Of a DNA stretch of 7,770 nucleotides, positions 1-4,305 are shown in pieces (the first letter of the stretch is position 1; each line of letters opens with the position of its first letter). Origin of the DNA: Desulfobacterales bacterium (GTDB lineage Bacteria > Desulfobacterota > Desulfobacteria > Desulfobacterales > C00003106); NCBI GenBank assembly GCA_030594505.1, contig JAUVFC010000076.1, positions 1 to 7,770 on the forward strand. Reading direction: 5' to 3'. The position numbers and the translations under genes were made by a program. The notes below the pieces were generated by a model that was not told the DNA's origin, ran no database searches, and saw only the letters and a list, made by a program, of their open reading frames with translations.

Positions 1-888
1 AACAGCTCCCTCCTTTAATTCCATATCAGTAAAATAGTAGGTCCCGGGAGCGAGATTTAAGGTGCCACCCGGTTCAACCATTAAATCATCACCATCTAAA
101 TACGTCTCGTCGATATCGAAATTGTCATTGTTGATTGTCGCATTGTCAATATACGTGTCAAGCTGATTGCCCAGAGGATTTGGATCTATTCTGTCTATGG
201 AATCTATGTTTCCGGTGATCGTAGTGTTGTCTGATGTCAATGATCCCGGCGTTCCAATAGAATCCTTGCCAAGTCTGATATTTCCATTAACAATAGAGTC
301 TTTCTCCAAAATGATCTCTCCATTGCCTGCCAAAAAACTATTTCTATTTGCCACGGTAGTGTCATAACCGCCGGTCGTTGAATCATAGCTGTCAGTGATG
401 CTCTCATTCTTATATTCTACCAGCGCATTTCCAAAAAATGAGTACTGAAAAAGCGACTTTCGCTTCAGTCTTATAATAGCCCTTTTATTTATTTCCGCTC
501 CGCCGCTGTTTGGAAGAATACCCGCAGAGTCAATCTGATAGTAAGGATTACCGCTGTCATCAAATATCCTTTTTTTGTCTCCTTCGCTGTCCTCTACTGT
601 CAGGTATGATATTGTATATCTGTTATTATAGCCGGATACGTTTGATGAGAAACTCCATTGCGCACTACTATCTCCGGAAGCCTTCTTATTCACAAGCATC
701 CTTGCCGCCTCTGCAATTCCCGCGTCCGCACATTCGGCCCCCTGAATACTCATCTTGTAATTGCCGGAGATCTTGATCTCGGTATTCGTCGCCATCATTG
801 CCGCAGTCCCCAGAGCGCTCAGGAGGACGCTGATTATCATCACAGTAACCAGGGCGGCGCCGTTTTGATTGCCGACAAGTTTCTTCAC
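1..888 (-). CDS. PilX-like minor pilin, 3' end beyond the window
   Basis: A minus-strand reading frame of 296 codons stays open to the left edge, so the C-terminus is missing. The start is a GTG at 888; an in-frame TAA at 909-907 leaves no upstream alternative. The N-terminus (VKKLVGNQNG, then AALVTVMIISVLLSALGTAA) is a short basic leader, a Gly/Ala prepilin-peptidase-type site at residues 10/11 and one hydrophobic helix. Next comes a stretch (EIKISGNYKM..QGAECADAGIAEA) typical of the PilX N-terminal domain. As usual for PilX/GspK-type pilins there is no Glu at mature position 5 (Thr here). After residue 150 the protein becomes Asp/Asn/Gly-rich, and around residue 280 it reads LAPGTYYFTDMELKEGA, resembling the beta-solenoid-like C-terminal region of some deltaproteobacterial PilX proteins. 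It lies 62 bp after pilW, in the same operon. PilX-type pilins act in the inner-membrane pilus-assembly priming complex. The family call is good; the C-terminal interpretation is inference. Confidence 0.8.
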   Translation of the reverse strand, partial: MKKLVGNQNGAALVTVMIISVLLSALGTAAMMATNTEIKISGNYKMSIQGAECADAGIAEAARMLVNKKASGDSSAQWSFSSNVSGYNNRYTISYLTVEDSEGDKKRIFDDSGNPYYQIDSAGILPNSGGAEINKRAIIRLKRKSLFQYSFFGNALVEYKNESITDSYDSTTGGYDTTVANRNSFLAGNGEIILEKDSIVNGNIRLGKDSIGTPGSLTSDNTTITGNIDSIDRIDPNPLGNQLDTYIDNATINNDNFDIDETYLDGDDLMVEPGGTLNLAPGTYYFTDMELKEGAV

Positions 889-908
889 CGAATCATTAAC
901 CCCTTCTT
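885..908 (-). promoter_or_regulatory. pilX ribosome binding site with a 3-codon minigene overlapping the GTG start
   Basis: Reading on the minus strand, a purine-rich AAGAAGGGG (908-900) is followed by ATG ATT CGG TGA (896-885). The TGA overlaps the pilX GTG (888-886) in a GTGA arrangement. The Shine-Dalgarno core is about 5 nt from the ATG but about 13 nt from the GTG, so it suits the minigene better than pilX. Translation of pilX by termination and reinitiation is inferred from this spacing, not shown. Confidence 0.4.
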
Positions 909-950
909 ATATTGACTGACATTCAATCCCTTAATTCCCCGATTACTATT

Positions 951-1817
951 TCACATATTCCGTGGCGCCACAACGACCGAGCAACAAGCCCTTCGATACC
1001 CTCCATTTGCAGAATAACCAGGATCACTTTTTTCAGTTTGGGCGTCAAGGGTGATAACTGTTCTTTTCCCGTTCTGTGTAACCTGCAGATCAACGATATC
1101 CTCCCCTACCGGTTGAAAATTCCCCCTGTTAACCTTTCGCTTTAAGACCCACGGAGAGGTGTTAGTGTAAACGGCATAGCTCACCACACTGATCTCGCCG
1201 ATTTCGGTTCCTTCCGGATAATCGTGTTGAAGCCCCTGGTTTCCACTACTATCCGGGTCTGTATCAATAGTCAATTCTCTGCCTGAAGTTTCTGTTACAC
1301 CGGCATATTCATATATCCCGGGTCTCCCGATATAAATAATGTCGCCGGCTTCTATCTTGTGACCAGGTGTTTTTACATTTACCAGGGTATCCCCGGCGCT
1401 GACACCGCCATCATTATCAACAGTAGAGGGATTTGTCCCATCACAGATAGCTGCCACAATTGTTATAATGTCGGGGGACTGTAAATCTCCCTGGGTAATT
1501 TTCAGAGGAAAGTCAGCGCTGGTCAGCGTAACCGCCATCGGATAAGTCGGCTTGAACGCTTCCGGAATTTTTGCCGCAAAACCGCTGTCCAGCCTTCCAT
1601 CCTCTGTAAGCTTAACATTCAGCCCCGCGTATCCGGTCTCTCTTGAAATCAGTTCAATGCAGGCCCTCAGGTTCTGTTGCATCTCCATTGTCTGATCCTG
1701 AACAGTATATACTTTCTGGTACGAGTTAAACACTCCATAAGCGCTCGATATTACAACGCCCGATATGGCCAATGCAATAAGAAGCTCTACAATGGAAAAG
1801 CCATCACTCTTTTTCAT
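951..1817 (-). CDS. pilW: PilW-like type IV minor pilin
   Basis: A 288-residue protein starting MKKSDG, then FSIVELLIALAISGVVISSA: a six-residue basic leader, a Gly/Phe prepilin-peptidase site and the required Glu at mature position 5, followed by the N-terminal helix. The stretch MEMQQNLRACIELISRETGYAGLNV matches the pattern of PilW proteins after the helix. Later motifs (DIITIV, GDTLVNV, GDIIYIG, EISVVSYAVY, VLKRKV, VGEDIVDLQV, and a C-terminal RRACCSVVVAPRNM) fit the beta-rich PilW head. The ATG at 1817 is chosen because it gives the normal short leader and has AAGGTGTGGTGG (1837-1826) upstream. A TTG at 1850 would add 11 residues encoded partly by the neighbouring palindrome. PilW works with PilV, PilX and FimT in initiating type IV pilus assembly. 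The order pilV-pilW-pilX is the usual one, but a 230-bp gap caused by an inserted repeat separates pilV from pilW. Confidence 0.85.
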   Translation of the reverse strand: MKKSDGFSIVELLIALAISGVVISSAYGVFNSYQKVYTVQDQTMEMQQNLRACIELISRETGYAGLNVKLTEDGRLDSGFAAKIPEAFKPTYPMAVTLTSADFPLKITQGDLQSPDIITIVAAICDGTNPSTVDNDGGVSAGDTLVNVKTPGHKIEAGDIIYIGRPGIYEYAGVTETSGRELTIDTDPDSSGNQGLQHDYPEGTEIGEISVVSYAVYTNTSPWVLKRKVNRGNFQPVGEDIVDLQVTQNGKRTVITLDAQTEKSDPGYSANGGYRRACCSVVVAPRNM

Positions 1818-1837
1818 CTTTTTATCCACCACACCTT

Positions 1838-2027
1838 GATGATTTCGCAAAAAGTCTCTGATGAGCCCATATTGGTCATCTTTTTAGCAAAGTTCTTAAT
1901 GAAGTGGAGCGTAAAAATCGCAAGCTGTTTGAGGGCGCAAGCCCGAGTTCTTGCGATTTAGCGGAACGAATTTAGAACTTTCAAAAAGTGACCAATCGGG
2001 CGATCAGGGACTTTTTGCGAAATCATC
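1838..2027. mobile_element. 190-bp palindromic MITE-like element between pilV and pilW
   Basis: The two ends are inverted copies: left 1838-1862 starts GATGATTTCGCAAAAAGTC, and the reverse complement of right 2003-2027 is identical except at one of 25 positions. Pairing continues inward with small bulges: GCCC plus ATTGGTCA, CTTTTT, AAAGTTCT, then a perfect 10-bp stem (AAATCGCAAG 1915-1924 with CTTGCGATTT 1950-1959) and a GGGC-GCAA-GCCC tip at 1933-1944. The whole element can therefore fold into one long hairpin. It has no meaningful reading frame and no transposase. No convincing target-site duplication is seen next to 1838 or 2027. Its left end abuts the pilW Shine-Dalgarno sequence. It is most likely a non-autonomous transposable palindrome present elsewhere in the genome. 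The mobility is inferred from structure only. Confidence 0.7.
1913..1959 (-). terminator. terminator-like hairpin at the centre of the palindrome
   Basis: On the minus strand a 10-bp perfect stem (AAATCGCAAG / CTTGCGATTT) holding an inner GGGC/GCCC stem ends in a run of five T (1917-1913). This resembles an intrinsic terminator acting on transcripts leaving pilV. The T-run is short and partly inside the stem, and the large loop weakens the case. If it works, it would reduce pilW-pilX expression relative to fimT-pilV. Read from the plus strand the tip is a GCAA tetraloop of the GNRA class closed by C-G. Confidence 0.3.
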
Positions 2028-2047
2028 TACATTAAAGGTCTTCACCT

Positions 2048-2446
2048 TCACCCTTGATCGGCTATGAGAGAATTTAGCGTCATCTGCCCCCTATTCCATT
2101 GTATAATAACACAAACACCCTTTGTCCCTGGCGTTGTTCCGTTGGAAACCGACCACTTGCGGGTATAAATCCCTCCTGAACTTTCATCAGCATTAATAGG
2201 ATTGTTTGGATCATCGTGGCTTCCGATATCCAGGCTGACCTGTTTGTAATCGACACCTTTTAATTCATCGATTTTGTTCTTTGCCAGCCTGGCTGCTGTT
2301 GTTTTTTCCAGGGTTAATACATTGAATTTTATGCTCATAATAAGCATAGTCGCTGACCCAAGCATAACAACCATCAAAATACTGACAGCTATCATCAGTT
2401 CCAAGAGGGTAAAACCTTCTTCGCGGAAGACATGACATCTTTTCAT
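2048..2446 (-). CDS. pilV: PilV-like type IV minor pilin
   Basis: A 132-residue protein beginning MKRCHVFREEG, then FTLLELMIAVSILMVVMLGSATML: an 11-residue charged leader, a Gly/Phe processing site, Glu at mature position 5 and a hydrophobic helix of about 22 residues. The post-helix segment TTAARLAKNKIDELKGVDY is the PilV/GspI-type pattern. The second half (GGIYTRKWSVSNG, KGVCVIIQWN) fits the short beta-sheet head of PilV. The ATG at 2446 directly follows the TAA of the fimT-like gene (TAAATG), with AAGGTGG about 9 nt upstream, so the two genes are probably translationally coupled. It is expected to join the minor-pilin complex that primes pilus assembly in the inner membrane. The family call is firm; the orthology label pilV rests on size, motif and gene order. 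Confidence 0.82.
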   Translation of the reverse strand: MKRCHVFREEGFTLLELMIAVSILMVVMLGSATMLIMSIKFNVLTLEKTTAARLAKNKIDELKGVDYKQVSLDIGSHDDPNNPINADESSGGIYTRKWSVSNGTTPGTKGVCVIIQWNRGQMTLNSLIADQG

Positions 2447-2959
2447 TTATCGCACCACCTTAATCCTGCCGCATATTGAAATCTTTATTTCCCTCGCACC
2501 CCTGGAATTCCTAATTTGTGCCGTTGCCGTGGGGCATACCAGGCCTTGCGCGCTGAATACCGGATTATTGCTTGCAGCAGCCAGATATACCCCGGCGTTA
2601 CTTAAACTTCTTGCTGATTCTCCGGTAAGATCCGTCCATATACCCTGGTCCTTGTATTGCATCTTATAAGAATTGTTCTTAATGTCGAACAAGACCTTGA
2701 TATTCCTCTTCTGAGAGACAGCCTTCATTTTGGCGTATTGCAAATCGGAAACAAGAGCCCGCGTCGCATGATTCAAGCGATAGATCGGAAGAATATTGTC
2801 TAAGAGAGGAACAGCAATAGCAGATACGATTCCAACAATGGAAATCGCAATGAGGAGATCAATAAGCGTAAACCCAAGACTCGGCGTCTTAATATTTGAG
2901 GCCCTTTGTGAGATGTTCGGTAGGGACATTTTGAATGTCTTACGGTGTCCTTCTGACAC
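2447..2959 (-). CDS. fimT: FimT/GspH-like minor pseudopilin with Asp at mature position 5
   Basis: A 170-residue protein with a pilin signature at residues 29/30: SLG, then FTLIDLLIAISIVGIVSAIAVPLL. The post-helix region (RLNHATRALVSDLQYAKMKAVSQKRNIKVLF) is the classic GspH/FimT pattern, and the C-terminal head (SAQGLVCPTATAQIRN, REIKISICGRIKV) with two cysteines fits the family. Mature position 5 is Asp instead of the near-universal Glu. The start is uncertain. GTG at 2959 gives a 29-residue leader, with GAGG directly against it and a small hairpin across it. ATG at 2929 gives a more usual 19-residue leader but has no clear Shine-Dalgarno. It heads the operon and abuts pilV. FimT-type minor pilins join pilus priming, and some bind DNA during natural transformation; whether this one does cannot be seen. 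Confidence 0.78.
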   Translation of the reverse strand: MSEGHRKTFKMSLPNISQRASNIKTPSLGFTLIDLLIAISIVGIVSAIAVPLLDNILPIYRLNHATRALVSDLQYAKMKAVSQKRNIKVLFDIKNNSYKMQYKDQGIWTDLTGESARSLSNAGVYLAAASNNPVFSAQGLVCPTATAQIRNSRGAREIKISICGRIKVVR

Positions 2960-2960
2960 C
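2944..2960 (-). other. small hairpin spanning the upstream GTG start of the fimT-like gene
   Basis: GGTGTC (2944-2949) and GACACC (2955-2960) form a perfect 6-bp stem with a 5-nt loop. The stem contains the GTG at 2959-2957. In RNA it could hide this start and favour the ATG at 2929, or it may be a fragment of a longer dispersed repeat. It is short enough that chance is possible. Confidence 0.4.
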
Positions 2961-3001
2961 CTCGGAAATCACATTATCTCAGGCACTATTGACGAGACTT
3001 G

Positions 3002-3031
3002 TTAGTACATTAAAAAAATAAGACTTGTCAA
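3002..3031 (-). promoter_or_regulatory. candidate sigma-70 promoter for the minor-pilin operon
   Basis: On the minus strand a perfect -35 box TTGACA (3031-3026) is followed after 18 bp by TACTAA (3007-3002), a weak -10 match (3 of 6). It lies about 45 bp upstream of the GTG at 2959, and the spacer is T-rich. No sigma-54-type GG-N10-GC site of the kind used by some pilA genes was noticed. The -35 is convincing; the -10 is not. Confidence 0.35.
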
Positions 3032-3051
3032 ATACAAAACCGGCTCGAATC

Positions 3052-3069
3052 ATAGGAGGCTGTCCCTAT
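3052..3069. repeat. short inverted repeat ATAGG..CCTAT
   Basis: ATAGG (3052-3056) and CCTAT (3065-3069) flank AGGCTGTC, forming a 5-bp stem with an 8-nt loop. From memory it resembles small dispersed hairpins containing GGCTGTCCCTATT in other deltaproteobacterial genomes, but I cannot confirm this here. It may be a repeat remnant. Confidence 0.3.
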
Positions 3070-3073
3070 TAAT

Positions 3074-3113
3074 AAATACTAATATTCTACTAAAATATAC
3101 TAAATTAGTATTT
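3074..3113. promoter_or_regulatory. TACTAA hexamer cluster inside a 10-bp inverted repeat
   Basis: AAATACTAAT (3074-3083) is the exact inverted copy of ATTAGTATTT (3104-3113). TACTAA occurs at 3077, 3088 and 3098 in direct orientation and once inverted (TTAGTA, 3105-3110). The direct copies are 11 and 10 bp apart, about one helical turn, as expected for a protein binding along one face of the DNA. The site lies between the pilin operon and the plus-strand zinc-ribbon frame, next to a TTGACA (3119-3124, plus strand). An operator is plausible, but the region is very AT-rich. Confidence 0.4.
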
Positions 3114-3149
3114 GGAGCTTGACAGGCCGCAAAAACTCTTATTTCGTTA

Positions 3150-3207
3150 TGTGCCATGCGGTTAGCTGCGGCACAAGGATATAGCTAATCTACACAAATG
3201 CAGCTAA
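3150..3207 (+). other. nested inverted repeats in the leader of the zinc-ribbon frame
   Basis: Two perfect inverted repeats overlap: TGTGCC (3150-3155) with GGCACA (3170-3175), and TTAGCTGC (3162-3169) with GCAGCTAA (3200-3207). Because the second pair starts inside the loop of the first, the two stems form a pseudoknot-like topology or compete. They end at the Shine-Dalgarno of the small frame at 3223. No known riboswitch or attC core was recognised. Confidence 0.35.
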
Positions 3208-3222
3208 AAGGAGAGCTGTAAT

Positions 3223-3330
3223 ATGTCAAGCAAAACAAAAGAATGTCCAGCTTGCACAAAGGATGTCGCTAAATCCGCAAAGATTTGTCCTCATTCAGCT
3301 AATACTTTTGTTAACATATCAAAATATTAG
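3223..3330 (+). CDS. 35-residue zinc-ribbon fragment, probably degenerate
   Basis: ATG at 3223 follows GGAG (3210-3213) at 9 nt spacing. The product contains KECPACTKDVAKSAKICPHSANTF. The sequence CPAC plus KDVAKSAKICPH closely resembles the N-terminal zinc ribbon of small bacterial proteins in which CxxC and CPxCG cysteine pairs bind one zinc. Here the fourth cysteine is Ser (CPHS), the usual following Gly is absent, and the frame stops at TAG 3330 without the membrane or SHOCT-type region that normally follows. A three-cysteine site would bind zinc poorly, so this looks like the start of a longer gene that has been truncated. The well-formed ribosome binding site suggests it could still be translated as a microprotein. 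It is the only protein-like signal between the pilin promoter and the exported-protein gene. Confidence 0.5.
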   Translation: MSSKTKECPACTKDVAKSAKICPHSANTFVNISKY

Positions 3331-3464
3331 CAGGGTTCACGTACAGGGGACTTACACCCCATAAGTTCACCTCAGATACTGCTACCGCACAAGCTGCTTT
3401 ATACAATGATTCGTCTTGATCTTGTTCCCCACTACATACTATTAATTGAGAAAGGGCTAAGCTG

Positions 3465-3543
3465 TTACCCCCCTTGCCCCTCCTTAAATATGCTTCAAAA
3501 GGCAATTTCAAAACGTCCCCTTTTCTCTCCCGCCATCGGCGGG
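3465..3543. repeat. C-rich intergenic repeat tract with a CCCGCC/GGCGGG hairpin
   Basis: The tract reads as C-runs separated by T-rich spacers (TACCCCCCTTGCCCCTCC, then AACGTCCCCTTTTC). It ends in a perfect hairpin, CCCGCC-ATC-GGCGGG, at 3529-3543. Similar C-run and T-run intergenic repeats are widespread in deltaproteobacterial genomes. Neither strand has the T-run directly after the stem that an intrinsic terminator would need. Confidence 0.4.
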
Positions 3544-3559
3544 ACGCCAAGCTCGGATT

Positions 3560-3576
3560 TTGCACAAATTGTGCAA
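3560..3576. promoter_or_regulatory. 17-bp perfect palindrome, operator-like
   Basis: TTGCACAA and its inverted copy TTGTGCAA flank a single A. The size and symmetry suit binding by a dimeric helix-turn-helix regulator. It is about 200 bp upstream of the exported-protein gene, and no regulator gene lies in the window. Function is inferred. Confidence 0.35.
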
Positions 3577-3668
3577 CAAGTTACACAGCCAGTGGAAGTT
3601 TTTTGCATATTTAAGTGATGAACATATATAGGTCATGGGCTCCACTTTCGGCAAAGAAGTACATATTA

Positions 3669-3681
3669 TTGATTAAATCAA
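3669..3681. promoter_or_regulatory. 13-bp palindrome TTGATT-A-AATCAA upstream of the exported-protein gene
   Basis: A perfect 6-1-6 inverted repeat about 100 bp before the ATG at 3779. It overlaps a possible -35 box (TTGATT, 3669-3674), with only weak -10 candidates near 3692-3699. It could be a promoter with an overlapping operator, or chance in AT-rich DNA. Confidence 0.3.
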
Positions 3682-3778
3682 ATTAAGAAAATGCAATATC
3701 TTTCAAGAGGAACGAAAATTGCTATACCTGTTTAAAATGGACAAGGACATGGGTCATGAAGAGGAAGGGGGTAAATAT

Positions 3779-4297
3779 ATGAAAAGCAGTGGAAGGAGAA
3801 TGCTAACATTAGTAGCGCTGTTAGTTTTACCAATAATGGCCGCGGTGGTGCTCGCAGGTAAACAAACTTCATTCGCGGAGATATTGGTACTTGCGGGGCA
3901 AGGCACAGTTATGCAAGAAGGAGAAGAAGTAGAGTTTGTGATCGTCGCCCAACAGGATGATACATTAACAGAAGCTTGGCACAAGAGGTCGGTAAATGGA
4001 ATATTACTGTTAGGGGATAAAGCGTACAACTTACAGACGGGAATGGTAAGGGATGGAGAGTCATCATGCTTTTGCACAGCGTCAGGAGCATTTATTGCTA
4101 TAGATGTTGATATGATGACGGGAGCCCCGGTAATGTTGATTGTACAGGAAGGAGATCCATGTGATTTCTGCAAAGGCAACAATCTGTGTAAGATTCCATA
4201 TGAACAAAACATAACAGCCTTAGTAAGGTATGGGTGCGTACCAAACCCGCCTGGATTGGAAGGATTGATCCGATTCGAACCAAGACCCAGACGATAA
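3779..4297 (+). CDS. unrecognised exported protein with six cysteines
   Basis: A 172-residue protein I do not recognise. The N-terminus (MKSSGRRM, then LTLVALLVLPIMAAVVLAG) is a basic segment plus a hydrophobic core, ending near residue 27. It looks like a Sec signal peptide, or else a single membrane anchor. The ATG at 3779 is chosen because it gives this signal directly and has AGGAAGGGGG 7 nt upstream; a TTG at 3719 would add 20 charged residues. All six cysteines follow the signal: Cys97 and Cys99 (CFC), Cys128/131/137 (CDFCKGNNLC) and Cys153. The pattern suggests disulfides or a metal site. The middle part (VEFVIVAQQ, GILLLGDKAYNL, FIAIDVD, VMLIVQEGD) looks beta-rich. The gene runs against its neighbours, meets cinA tail to tail with an 8-bp gap, and has no visible terminator. 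It may be a horizontally acquired islet gene; no function can be assigned. Confidence 0.65.
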   Translation: MKSSGRRMLTLVALLVLPIMAAVVLAGKQTSFAEILVLAGQGTVMQEGEEVEFVIVAQQDDTLTEAWHKRSVNGILLLGDKAYNLQTGMVRDGESSCFCTASGAFIAIDVDMMTGAPVMLIVQEGDPCDFCKGNNLCKIPYEQNITALVRYGCVPNPPGLEGLIRFEPRPRR

Positions 4298-4305
4298 TCA
4301 AAAAG

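Larger units (their letters stand above)
3331..3718. other. 388-bp gene-free stretch with repeat remnants
   Basis: I find no credible gene here on either strand. The stretch holds GGGG-ACTTACA-CCCC at about 3347-3361, a C-rich repeat tract (3465-3543), a 17-bp palindrome (3560-3576), a 13-bp palindrome (3669-3681), and AT-rich DNA leading to the gene at 3779. The composition suggests accumulated intergenic repeats rather than a decayed single gene. Confidence 0.5.

Noticed and set aside
1818..1850. TTG start extending PilW by 11 residues
   Set aside because: The extension is partly encoded by the terminal repeat of the palindrome and gives a longer leader than needed; ATG 1817 has a good ribosome binding site.
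3119..3150. Plus-strand promoter for the zinc-ribbon frame
   Set aside because: TTGACA at 3119-3124 is a perfect -35 but no acceptable -10 lies 16-18 bp downstream, so it is mentioned only as context.
3140..3210. attC-like integron recombination site
   Set aside because: Short inverted repeats and GTTA sequences are present, but no GTTRRRY/RYYYAAC core pair or integrase was found.
3311..3565. 84-codon minus-strand reading frame
   Set aside because: It runs through the C-rich repeat and the GC hairpin, has no ribosome binding site or recognisable domain, and has a repeat-derived composition (Arg/Gly-rich).
3331..3718. CRISPR array or RNA gene
   Set aside because: The repeats are few, irregular and not separated by equal spacers; no tRNA, rRNA or known ncRNA fold was recognised.
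3719..3778. TTG start giving the exported protein 20 extra residues
   Set aside because: AAGAGGA precedes it, but the ATG at 3779 has a stronger Shine-Dalgarno and begins directly with a normal signal peptide; the extension is charged and would bury the signal.
3754..4212. 152-codon minus-strand frame opposite the exported-protein gene
   Set aside because: It is rich in Ser, Thr and Pro in the antisense direction, has no domain or ribosome binding site, and mirrors the plus-strand gene, which has a signal peptide and a plausible start.
4298..4305. Bidirectional terminator between the exported-protein gene and cinA
   Set aside because: The gap is only 8 bp and no stem-loop with a T-run was found on either strand around it.
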